A stretch of 64,000 nt of DNA, taken from Chlorops oryzae. Lineage: Eukaryota; Arthropoda; Insecta; Diptera; Chloropidae. The stretch spans positions 41,799,725 through 41,863,724 of the forward strand of contig CM035807.1 in NCBI GenBank assembly GCA_020466095.1, in the 5' to 3' direction. Made by a program: the position numbers and the translations under genes. The notes under the pieces are model-generated. The model saw nothing but the letters and a program-made list of their open reading frames with translations, was not told the origin of the DNA and did no database searches. Shown piece after piece: positions 54,481 through 64,000 of this stretch. Positions within the stretch are counted from its first letter, which is position 1. Each line of letters opens with the position of its first letter.

Positions 54481-55520
54481 ACAACTTCACTTCGAAAAAT
54501 AAAACACAACTTTTGAATGTGCTGCATGCGAAACTGGTTTATATACCTTTTTGAACAAGATTCAGGTAACAAATACGTACCAGCTGCACAGGCGTGCATT
54601 CAGCTACCTGGGTTGTAAAATCATTAGAAATCACTTATTTCAGGATACAGGGGTAGAAAATAATTAAAATAGTGGCCAAAATTGGAGAAATTTCAGTTTT
54701 AAAATCAAAAAGGTCCCTACGGACCTTATAGTCCATCCGAGGGTTAAATAATTGAACAACTATACTGCAGTGAACCCTTACAAGAATTTCACTTCAGCAA
54801 CTAACACGATGAAATAGATGAAAATGAAGAAGCAAATTATGATTTAATTTAAGAAAATGAGTTAGTTCTAAGCAATTAATAGATGAATTTTAGTCGTTAA
54901 TGGATTAAATGCAGTTTTTTAATGGAAGTATTCTTACTTAAGATATTTATATAGGTTTAAATTTCACAATCATTACTTTGGAAACATTATTAATTTCGGT
55001 CCATTCTTCAGCCATACTCCATTCACTCCAATTTCTAAATTTAAAAAAAAAAACTTCCTAAAACGTTTGCATGTGCTGTAAAGATCATAAAGACTATATA
55101 TTGGCTAAAAGGTTTGAAATATTTAATTGAAACAATACAAAACATAAAAAAATACTTCATTTGTATAGTCGTTGCAAAAAATAACAAAACTAGCTGTTTA
55201 AGGCTAAAAAACTCAACACAGACTTGCTAGAACCGCGGAAATGTTTGAAAATTCCGACTCGATACTTAGCTAGCGGTTCCGGTACTTACGACAAATAACG
55301 CTTAATATAATGCATAAACTGTATATTTTTGGGGTGCCTTTGAATGATAAAGGTACAAATTTGCATAAACTATCACCAAAACTAAAAAATTTTTTTAACA
55401 ACGTAAATATTTCAAAGCAAGTTATTTAGTTGCAAATTTGATTGAATACTCAAAAAATTATAGCATCACTAGTTCACCACGGATTTCTGTTGTTTTTGTA
55501 AGTGTCCACTATATTACTTT
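54481..55520. other. AT-rich DNA, no gene recognised
   Basis: CGGTTCCGGTACTTACG near 55265 resembles CGGTAACCGGTACTTAAG near 53819, perhaps two ends of something older. No coding sequence. Confidence 0.35.
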
Positions 55521-55522
55521 AT

Positions 55523-55590
55523 GGTGTAGCGCATGCAAACTGGCCTCACAATCCGAAGATCGCGGGCTCGATTCCTAGTCGAGCCACAAA
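55523..55590 (+). repeat. tRNA-derived SINE-like fragment
   Basis: Box-A-like TGTAGCGCATG (about 55525-55535) and box-B-like GGCTCGATTCC (55565-55575), with CAATCCGAAG between, as in 43100-43165. GGCTCGA and TCGAGCC form a small hairpin. Confidence 0.55.
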
Positions 55591-55969
55591 ATAATTGTTA
55601 AAAAGGGATTTATAGAACATATTAAAATATAAAAAGAAAAAACACAAAGAGATAGCCTTCTCTGAAAACTCCAGCTTCCTCCACTCACGAGAGAGGTTCC
55701 AACGCATTAAACGCGTTTTATAAATAGACATTTAAATAGAAAAAAGGGCAACGAAGGAAGTTTTTTAAAGTAAATGAACTACTTTATTTGAAACAAACGA
55801 AATCCTTCATTTAAACAACTAAAAGTTTCAAACGAACTTCAGTTGGCCCTTATTTCTTTGCGTGCATTAGTTTCTTCGGAAGCGACAAGAAGGGTTCTGG
55901 GTTCTGCTTTGTGTGCATTAATGTGCTTTAAGTATGTAATTACAAATACATCCCATGTTGGGATATGGG

Positions 55970-56835
55970 GATTAAAGGGTATAACTCCGGTGCACTTGAG
56001 TAGTATTCCTTTTAAATAAAAGACAATATTGACAATGTTCAATCCTTTTATTTATAATATGAAATACTTATGTCTAAAAGAAATATATGCGAATCCTAGC
56101 TCCTGACAATTTACTTGAAACTTCCCTAGTCTAGATCTAAGCGTCGTGGCTTCGTGCTAGTACGTGCGCTTCGACGAGACTTCTGCTGGAACGGTCACAA
56201 TCAGTCTCCTTTTCCGTTGCTCGAGACTCCGCTTATATGCAGTGAAAGTGCTGACTTGGCTCTGTCGCAATAGTATTTTGATGTTTCTTCTCTTTATTGT
56301 TGATCCGCTGTGATATTGCCACATAACATTTGACCCAGTTATTAGCCAAAGAACAACTGACCCAGTCATAAGTGCTGAATTGCACTTCCGCGTTGCTGGT
56401 GTCATTGTCTTTTATTGTTCTTTCTATATGTCGACTTTCCCGCCGAGTTGATCGTTGGTCGCCGGGCATGATACTTGTTTTTGTTATTGTAGGGTATCTA
56501 ATATCACGCCCGATCGATGTGCTGGCGCTTTTGGTTCTTGTTACGTTCAACCGCTTCTTATGAGTTTGCAGAGTTGGAACAGGAGGGGACATTAATGTTG
56601 GAGTCAAGGCGTGACTCCCAGCATCCCTCTCCATTAGAAGGAAATCGCGACCTTAGCGATGATAATAACCCGCATTTGTCGATGTGGTTATGTCAGCATG
56701 AATGAATAATTTGTGATGACTGTGTAACTGATAACGCTGCAAGTCCGATTCGGCCTTGTTATTAGCCTTGAATACACAGCTTGTGGGTGCTCGATCGGTG
56801 CAAAATATTTCAGTTCGCGAGTCATTGTTGGCTCC
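55970..56835 (-). repeat. probable LTR of a minus-strand gypsy-type retrotransposon
   Basis: Minus strand: polypurine tract AAGAAGGGGAGAGTAGGG (about 56835-56852), then a 0.86-kb non-coding region with an AATAAA signal near 56050. The retroviral-type gag and protease at 60.5-64 kb have the same orientation, so this would be their 3' LTR. No second LTR is in the window, so the exact borders are unproven. Confidence 0.45.
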
Positions 56836-56852
56836 CTACTCTCCCCTTCTTA

Positions 56853-57250
56853 AAGAAGTCGCTCCTCTTTGTTGATGTGTTGATGTCGAATGAATGCTGT
56901 TTGTTGTTTACGGCTGAGTTGTGTTGAAGTAATAATCTTCATGAGGCTGGAGTGGCGAAGAAGACAGACAATTTTGAGACTATTGCCTGTTCTTGCTGGT
57001 GACTTGTTGAATTTGGCACGTTCTTCGTTATTTATTCTCTTTTACATAAATCCGTCTTACATAAATCCGACTTTGAAACTTCAAAACATATAGATATTGT
57101 CTTTTTGAAACATTATCTCTTTTAATTCTCTTTCCCTACTCTTTACCATAATAAAGAACTTGATATTATAATAAATATTCATACATTTCTTCTTATAAAT
57201 TTTACTTTCTCTTAATTGCTGTATTTTCTATCTGACTTAGTTTCTACCTG
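56853..57250. other. internal DNA of the minus-strand retrotransposon, no clear ORF
   Basis: Lies between the polypurine tract and the mariner. No protein domain recognised on either strand. Confidence 0.35.
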
Positions 57251-58543
57251 GCTACCTGGCCGATAAGTCCCCGGTCTGACACATAGATGGCGTCGCTAGT
57301 ATTAAATGCATATTATTTTTATATAGTGGCAACCTTCAAATGATTCGTGTCAAAATTTGACGTCTGTAAGTCAATTAGTTTGTGAGATAGAGCGTCTTTT
57401 GTGAAGCAACTTTTGTTATTGTAAAAAAAATGGAAAAAAAGGAATTTCGTGTTTTGATAAAATACTGTTTTCTGAAGGGAAAAAATACAGTGAAAGCAAA
57501 AACTTGGCTTGATAATGAGTTTCCGCACTCTGCCCCAGGAAAATCAACAATAATTGATTGGTATGCAAAATTCAAGCGTGGTGAAATGAGCACGGAGGGC
57601 GGTGAACGCAGTGGACGCCCGAAAGAGGTGGTTACCGACGAAAACATCAAAAAAATTCACAAAATGATTTTGAATGACCGTAAAATGAAGTTGATCGAGA
57701 TAGCAGAGGCCTTAAAGATATTGAAGGAACGTGTTGGTCATATCATTCATCAATATTTGGATATGAAAAAGCTCTGTGCAAAATGGGTGCCGCGCGAGCT
57801 CACATTTGACCAAAAACAACAACGTGTTGATGATTCTGAGCGGTGTTTGCAGCTGTTAACTCGCAATACACCCAAATTTTTGCGTCGATATGTGACAATG
57901 GATGAAACATGGCCCTATCACTACACTCCTGAGTCCAATCGACAGTCGGCTGAGTGGACAGCGATCGGTGAACCGTCTCCGAAGCGTGGAAAGACTCAAA
58001 AGTCCGCTGGCAAAGTAATGGCCTCTGTTTTTTGGGATGGGCATGGAATAATTTTTATCGATTATCTTGAGAAGGGAAAAACCATCAACAGTGACTATTA
58101 TATGTCGTTATTGGAGCGTTTGAAGGTCGAAATCGCGGCAAAACGGCCCCATATGAAGAAGAAAAAAGTGTTGTTCCACCAAGACAACGCACCGTGCCAC
58201 AAGTCATTGAGAACGATGGCAAAAATTCATGAATTAGGCTTCGAATTGCTTCCCCACCCACCGTATTCTCCAGATCTGGCCCCCAGCGACTTTTTCTTGT
58301 TCTCAGACCTCAAAAGGATGCTCGCAGGGAAAAAATTTGGCTGCAATGAAGCGGTGATCGCCGAAACTGAGGCCTATTTTGAGGCAAAACCGAAGGAGTA
58401 CTACCAAAATGGTATCAAAAAATTGGAAGGTCGTTATAATCGTTGTATCGCTCTTGAAGGGAACTATGTTGAATAATAAAAACGAATTTTGACAAAAAAA
58501 TGTGTTTTTCTTTGTTAGACCGGGGACTTATCAGCCAACCTGT
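57251..58543 (+). mobile_element. Himar1-like mariner, copy B
   Basis: Right end is a perfect Himar-type terminus followed by TA (58544-58545). At the left the terminus reads CTGGCCGATAAGTCCCCGG; the outermost six or seven bases do not match ACAGGTT, so this end is damaged. Contains an intact transposase. Confidence 0.93.
57430..58476 (+). CDS. Himar1-like mariner transposase, intact 348 aa
   Basis: Full-length mariner enzyme that excises and inserts at TA sites. N-terminal helix-turn-helix pair (FLKGKNTVKAKTWL and EIAEALKILKERVGHII), linker WVPRELTFDQK, and the D,D34D triad MDETW, HQDNAPCHKS and PPYSPDLAPSD. There are no stops or frameshifts. It differs from copy A at scattered residues (for example FHQDN versus FHLDN, WPYHY versus WLYHY). 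ATG is preceded by the usual mariner leader. With a damaged left terminus the element may not move, yet could supply enzyme to relatives. Confidence 0.95.
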   Translation: MEKKEFRVLIKYCFLKGKNTVKAKTWLDNEFPHSAPGKSTIIDWYAKFKRGEMSTEGGERSGRPKEVVTDENIKKIHKMILNDRKMKLIEIAEALKILKERVGHIIHQYLDMKKLCAKWVPRELTFDQKQQRVDDSERCLQLLTRNTPKFLRRYVTMDETWPYHYTPESNRQSAEWTAIGEPSPKRGKTQKSAGKVMASVFWDGHGIIFIDYLEKGKTINSDYYMSLLERLKVEIAAKRPHMKKKKVLFHQDNAPCHKSLRTMAKIHELGFELLPHPPYSPDLAPSDFFLFSDLKRMLAGKKFGCNEAVIAETEAYFEAKPKEYYQNGIKKLEGRYNRCIALEGNYVE

Positions 58544-59423
58544 TAATACTATAATTGTCCATATTCCTACATAAAGCTTTGTATCAAAACTTGTTTTACT
58601 ATTTATTATTTCCTTTCATTTGTTGGAATTTTCTCGATTATTTCATTTTGTTCTTATTTTCCCGGTACTTTTTTTAAATAATATATATAAATAATTCTCT
58701 TTATTTTACTCCTCAATTTTTTTAATTGTTTGTTTTTTCTCACAATGTTTTTTGTTTGTTTTTTTTTTTTCTCTTTATAGAAATTTAGTTCAAATCCATC
58801 CATTTTTCAAATTTAGTAAAGGTAATCTTTTTAACTATAATTTTCTCCATTTCTTTTTATTTAAAATATTTTTATATTTTTTTTATCTAAAATGGGTTAC
58901 AGAGTTTTCATAATGGAAAAAATACCTATATTTGCAAGGTATTGTCTTTAATGTTCTTTCTCTTGAATATATACAGCTATTAAGTTATTCTGTATATACT
59001 TGTTAATACTTACCAGCTTATTTTCCGTTTTTGTTGTCCTTCTTCCCTTTCGTTCTTCTGTTCAAGCCAGTTTTAATTCCGCCAAATATAATCTGGTGCC
59101 TAAGCTTGTCTTGAAAAAAAATATAAAAAATATACAAATTACGGTCCTCGAGTCCCTACTGCATTCTCAGTTCTTTTGGTTTTGTTTTCTGCTTAAAGAC
59201 TTAAGTTAAATCAAAATGTTTACCGGGGATTGTTGAAAATATTCTTGACTGTATAAAGATAAATTCCTAAACATAATTAAGTTTAAAAACGGTATGAAAT
59301 TGAACGGAAATATTTTGTATAGAGGATTATTTTTAAAGTTTAAGTTTCGCTTTCGCTTGTATTTGATTTTACGTTACGGTTCACGCCATCCCATTTAAAA
59401 ATTGTTTGTATAAGAATAACTGT
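58544..59423. other. T-rich internal DNA of the retrotransposon, no gene recognised
   Basis: Long runs of T and low-complexity TTTATTT; nothing recognised with confidence. Confidence 0.4.
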
Positions 59424-59870
59424 TTATAAAAGACTCTTATAGACTGCTTTCACTGTATCAAAAGACTTTTTAAGTACTTCTCTAATTATATTTGGATTAT
59501 TGAAAATAATTGACCTGTCACTAAAATCTAATTTTTTAATTAAATTTTTCGTCTTATGATATTTTACTCTTTCTTTATTTTCCTGCGAGGGTAAAGCTAG
59601 TGCTTTTATTGCGGAAGTGTATAGTCTACTCAGTGGGTTGTCTTTAAAAATATCCTTTGAATTTTCTTCTTTAATTGAAACATCATCTATCTTGTTCATT
59701 AAACTACCATAACGATTTCTATCGACTTCCTCGTCGAATTTATAATCTTCTTTACTACCAGACCATCTATTAGCTTCAACCTCACTGCTGTTAAAAATTG
59801 GTACAACTCCTTTTCTTCCAATAATCTTAGGCGATTTCCTGACCTAATCTGGCATAATTTCCTTTTGATA
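59424..59870 (-). pseudogene. unidentified ORF fragment, possibly of the minus-strand retrotransposon
   Basis: About 145 open codons on the minus strand: VRKSPKIIGRKGVVPIFNSS, EVEANRWSGSKEDYKF, SRLYTSAIKALALPS and LDFSDRSIIFNNPN. Hydrophilic, lysine-rich, no recognised domain. Position suggests a retrotransposon protein, perhaps gag-like. Function unknown. Confidence 0.4.
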
Positions 59871-59889
59871 AACAACTATTTCTCCTATA

Positions 59890-60468
59890 GAGTTATTTGC
59901 GAAAAAGTAAACCATTTTACTGGCTGTAGCTGGGATACTGACTGTCTCTGTCATAAAAATCCTGTCGCTTTTGGCACCAATAAATGGTGTTGTGATCGTG
60001 TCACATATATCGTGAACCCACTGTGCTGGGCGAATATAAGAAAAACAACAATAAGCACCAACGGCCTAAAAATTCTAAATTGGGGCAGTTGAGTGCAAGA
60101 TAAATAATGCATTCCAGCAAAATAATGAAGAACTGGAACGCAAGTACAAAGCGAGTGAAAGAAAGTTGCGAAAGACGAAGACGTCAGCAGAAACTTAACA
60201 GAGAAGACGGCAGCGGGGGAATGCGACTGCAGCAGAGTTCGCGTCAGCGAACCTAGTTTAAGTAATTTTAAGCATATTTTTAAGTTGAAATGTATTTCGG
60301 ATTTTTAGAAATAGTTAATTGTAGTAAACTCTGATTTGTAATAACACCGCAAATAAGCGCTACACGAACAAACTGCAGTAATAAAAAAACAGTAGAATTA
60401 AAATTAAAGAAATAAAAGCGTTTCATTTGAAGGATTTTTAAACGAATCCTTTTGAAAGTAAATTACAA
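59890..60468 (+). mobile_element. 3' end of a plus-strand LTR retrotransposon (LTR 60087-60468)
   Basis: Polypurine-like AAATTGGGGCAG at 60077-60088 precedes about 380 bp with AATAAAAG-type signals and an AATTACAAC end, in the style of 17.6/297-like LTRs. Upstream one frame reads LAVAGILTVSVIKILSLLAP, a hydrophobic segment that could be an envelope-like C-terminal anchor. It is truncated on its left and interrupts the minus-strand protease. Confidence 0.45.
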
Positions 60469-60716
60469 CAATGGTAAACACGCTATTTGCTTTCCGTTAT
60501 CGAAAAGCGAAATATTTCTTTTGATAAGGTTTACAACAGCTCTATTCTGAAATATATATCGACCTACTAAGCCATCTGCTGGAATTTTTGACCACTCCGG
60601 CAAAACATGGAATTTCCATTTTAATTTAGCGTCTTTTGAATTGGTCAACGTTATTGTACCTTTGCTACATATCGAGCCTCCGAATGCTCCTGAAAAGTTT
60701 CTTCTCTCCGATTCAT
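60469..60716 (-). pseudogene. retrotransposon protease, second half
   Basis: Minus strand reads GGSICSKGTITLTNSKDAKL then WKFHVLPEWSKIPADGLVGR, the C-terminal half of a gypsy-group retropepsin. The first half is at 62430-62560 beyond a palindrome-rich insertion. Confidence 0.72.
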
Positions 60717-62427
60717 CTACACCGAAAAAAATCCGTAGGTAATATTGAAGAAATGGGCTGCGTTATTGAAGAAACGGCAGTAAAAATAGAGCTAACTAAA
60801 AAAAGCAATCAATATGAATAAAGACGATATTCAATATGAAGAAATTCAAATCAGGAAAACAATTTCGTTATATTGACGAAATATCTTCATATCTACAAAA
60901 TTATTTTAGTCAAATTTCTTCAAGTATATTATCCCGCTTCGTTATATTGAAGAAATTTCTTCATATCTACGAAACTAATTATTGATACTGAATAAATTTC
61001 TTCAATATTACGAAAGATTTTCTTCAATATGAAGAAATTTATTGAAATACGCAACCCTGCTTAGTTATATGGAAGAATTTTCTTCATATTTATATATTTC
61101 AAAATTTCATCAAATGTATTAACTGTTGTGAGTTCCGTCTGTCTCACATCTGCTATTTTTGATAGACAAGAAAATCGTCCAAATATCATACACATAAAAC
61201 AGTATATTAACTTTCTCATTGCAAGCAATAATGATTGACTAAATAAAGACTCGCGATAAGAATTAAAAAACAATTTTATGTATATATGATTGTGTCGTTA
61301 AAAGGACGAAAATTCTAAAATTTTGTGACAGGACTTAACGAAATTTTTCAAAATAATGCAGCATTTTCCCTAAAAATATACTTTAAACCAAAATGTCAAG
61401 TCAAAGTAAATTACATCGAAAATAATTTTAATATTATTTTTATTTATTATTGCGTTTCTTATAATGCCTCCAAAGATCTATGTTATATATAGATACATAT
61501 TTTCTGTACGATATTTTACAATTATATTCCAAAATTAAGCATTAAAAAGTTAGATATTGTGCTGAGTGTCACCGGATGCAGTACGAAATATGAACCTCAC
61601 TCATATGCAGAAGCGTCTCCCCGTCAATGTGGCACTTTAAAAAATTTGAGTTTATTAAAAATGGAACACTTCGCAAAATATATATGACTTAATACACACC
61701 TTTCAGATTTTCTGCGATTTTGAACGCGAGCAATATTTTATTTCAATTTTCAAATTAAACACAATTTCTCTGCTTCCATAAAAAAACGCGTTTTCACTTC
61801 ATGGACGAACTTTACTTATGACGCTGAACCTTCTGCCTTAAGGCTCATCAACCCCAAGAACTTCTTAAAAATATTCACTTTTTCGTAATATTGAAGAAAT
61901 TCTTCATATCTCAAGAATTACGTTAGTCATATTGAAGAAATTTCTTTATTTATACGAAATAAATTCGTTATATTTAATATATAAATTAATTTTCAGACAA
62001 TTTCTTCGTCATATTGAAAAAGTTTCTTCATATTTACGAAATTAATTTCTTTATATTTACGAATACGTTTTGTTATATTAACGAAATTTCTTCATATCAA
62101 CAAACAAATTACGTCATATTGAAGAAATTTCTTCATTTATACGAAAATTCTAAATTTTAAAAATTCCTACGAAAGCTTTTGTCATATGTAAGAAAATTTC
62201 TTCAGTATGAAGAAATGTTTTCATACCTATGAAGAAATTTTGTTATATTAATTAAACTATTTAACTCATATTGAAGAATTTTTTTTCGTTCCATTCACAA
62301 AATTTCTGCAATATAACAAATATTTTCGTCAGCATGAAGAAAATTCGTTATATTGACTAAAATTCGTATTCAAATATTTACGAAAATTTTTATTCAATAT
62401 AACTGCCGATATTTCTTTCAGTGTATG
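60717..62427. mobile_element. 1.7-kb palindrome-rich MITE (GAAGAAATTTCTTC arrays)
   Basis: Ends TACACYGAAAGAAAT-type (TACACCGAAAAAAATCCG at the left, inverse of TACACTGAAAGAAATATCGG at the right). Inside, dozens of degenerate copies of the palindrome-like unit ATATGAAGAAATTTCTTCAT occur in both orientations across 60745-61090 and 61885-62400, with ordinary AT-rich sequence between. It splits the protease. Confidence 0.75.
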
Positions 62428-62570
62428 TTCGATTGGTCTTTTAATGATTCTAGTCTAACTAAACTCGTGTCGGCCCCAGTGTCAACCAACAATTTCAGTT
62501 CTTTATTTAGTGCTTTTTCGCACGGGAATAATATTAATGTCTCCTCTGGCTCTGTATGCAAATCTTTTTT
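62428..62570 (-). pseudogene. retrotransposon protease, first half (DTG motif)
   Basis: Minus strand reads NKELKLLVDTGADTSLVRLE, the active-site Asp-Thr-Gly of a retropepsin. Continues at 60716 after the MITE. Confidence 0.8.
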
Positions 62571-62979
62571 TTTGTGTGCTTTTTCACACTCATTTAAAAT
62601 TTTTTCCTTACACCTCTCGAACCCCTAAATTTGCTGTTCTCCGCTTAATCGCTTGACAATGCGAAATAAGGCTTTCCCTAATACCCTCCATTGTATTATT
62701 TATTTTCTTTTCATTTTGCGATGTGCCTTTTTCCTCTTTAGCGTTAAATACCGTGTCATTTAATGTCACCCTTTTTTTTCGTATTTTGGCTTTTTAATAA
62801 CAATTCCTTTTAACTATCTACATTTTTCATTTTTGGACTGCTACATTTGCCGTTTAGATCGTCTAAAAAAATTTTCTATATATCTAGATCCTCTAATTCG
62901 TATCGTGTCTTTCTAACTTCGTTTGTTTTATTCTTCACGTCCGAGGAAACTAGATTTGGCCGTTTAATTTCGACATTAC

Positions 62980-64000
62980 ATTTGGCATTCCGCTCTATTG
63001 GCCTTGACCGGGCCGCTGGGAGTTTCCCTGATTCTGACTATTGGGACGGTTTCTAGCAATATGGCCGTGTTGAGAGCGTTTGTAGCACTGTATATCAGTG
63101 CGGCTATTTTCAGGGAATTTATTTATGAAACAATTCAATGAAAACACTATGTGGTGAAAATTGATGATTGTACGACTGATTGTGATTCAAATTTTCTGTC
63201 CTATTTTGAATTGGGTCTCTTACAAACGGTGCTCTATTCAGGAGCTGAGTTTCTTGCATATTATAATCATCTTGCCTCCTTTTACAAAATTTGTTACTTT
63301 CGTGGACTTTCATTTGACATATATTGCAAAATAGATTTCTACGCCGTCCAAAACATTTAATTTCCAAATGCCGTTCTTTTCCGCAATAATTGAATGTAAT
63401 CTGATAACTTTCTGTGTGCTAATTCTTCTACAAACGGTGCTGGCTTCGTGCCCATACTGCCCGCAAACATCGCAGCATGGTGTATTCTTTCTTAACCGAC
63501 AATCGTCTCTTGTGTGACCGTCAATGTTGCAATAAGAGCAGCGAATATTTTTTTCTGAAACTTGAGTTGAAAACTTACTACCGTGTGCATTTAGTTCTTC
63601 TGATTCTTCTGCTACTTTTATTATCTCTGGTACAGGTTGGTTCTTATGCAACTCTAAACGATGCTTTATCAAAGGATCCTTGATTCCTAAAATAAATCTC
63701 CTTGTTGCTAAACACCTGTATTCACTAAGTGCGGATACCGCTTCGCTCTGGCTCCACTTCTTCTGCCTCTCTAAGCAAGGATTCTATCTTTCTTCCAAAC
63801 TCAGATGCTTACTCATTTAAATTCTGTTCTGAATTTGCTAACTCCGTCCTAATAATTTTAAGATTTTGACGAGGTAAACATTCTTTTTTAATGAAATGTC
63901 CTAACTCGTCAATACTACCGAATTAAATTTGATTAGCTTTGAAAAAAATTTTCCCCATCACTCTTTGTTTAACCCGGATCACCCTGAAGCGATACAGCTG
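62980..64000 (-). pseudogene. retrotransposon Gag, nucleocapsid part, runs off window
   Basis: Minus strand reads KHRLELHKNQPVPEIIKVAE near 63660, zinc knuckles CSYCNIDGHTRDDC and CCDVCGQYGHEASTVC near 63540-63440, and a further CYKRSQHGHIARNRP near 63060 (the last two Cys replaced). Stops separate the parts. This is the 3' portion of gag in a gypsy-group element; the N-terminus lies beyond 64000. Confidence 0.78.

Noticed and set aside
60717..62427. CRISPR-like or satellite array
   Set aside because: Units are degenerate palindromes with irregular spacing, no unique spacers, and lie inside TIRs in a fly genome.

Overview
This window looks like intergenic or intronic DNA of a higher fly (Diptera, probably a schizophoran), about 65-70% A+T. 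Three things point there: Himar1-like mariner transposons; many fly-type non-LTR, LTR and MITE elements; and four spliced minus-strand exons (49566 down to 45490) that read as the N-terminal part of protein O-mannosyltransferase 2 (POMT2, the fly gene twisted). No other convincing host gene was found. Species identity is inference; no search was run.

Left half (1-37.7 kb) is a nest of transposons inside transposons. The order of insertion can be read from target-site duplications. A Jockey-like non-LTR element (minus strand, 16.57-19.4 kb) appears to have been hit by a Ty3/gypsy element (fragments 8.5-9.03 and 14.06-16.57 kb). The gypsy was hit by a piggyBac-like element (1-954 plus 7615-8502) and by a 5-kb DNA transposon with about 870-bp terminal inverted repeats (9.03-14.06 kb). 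The piggyBac was hit by a 5'-truncated non-LTR element (955-7614, 12-bp duplication). That element in turn holds a foldback MITE, a very young full-length CsRn1-clade LTR retrotransposon (2517-6881, LTRs differing at one base) and another MITE. To the right, a Ty1/copia element (19.56-37.5 kb) was split by a MULE (20386-36431, 9-bp duplication). The MULE carries a 4.8-kb transposon with a 654-aa protein and subterminal repeats (20777-25572), a 1.1-kb non-autonomous element still carrying transposase exons, a hAT element, two mariners, a RAG1/Transib-like relic, a tandem repeat and a MITE.

Right half (37.7-64 kb) has few coding sequences. It holds several MITEs defined by inverted repeats and target duplications, tRNA-derived SINE-like pieces, the POMT2 exons with a nested foldback element in one intron, and a decayed minus-strand gypsy-type retrotransposon (long terminal repeat near 56-56.8 kb, protease and gag at 60.5-64 kb). 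A Himar1-like mariner with an uninterrupted transposase (57251-58543) sits inside it.

The most interesting material is three DNA transposons whose proteins belong to recurrent but poorly characterised arthropod families: the long-inverted-repeat element at 9.03-14.06 kb, the 4.8-kb element at 20.8-25.6 kb with its ACACCCGAAAC repeats and divergent small ORF, and the MULE whose transposase ends in a RING-like zinc finger. Family names were assigned by recognising motifs by eye; similarity searches would be needed to place them formally.
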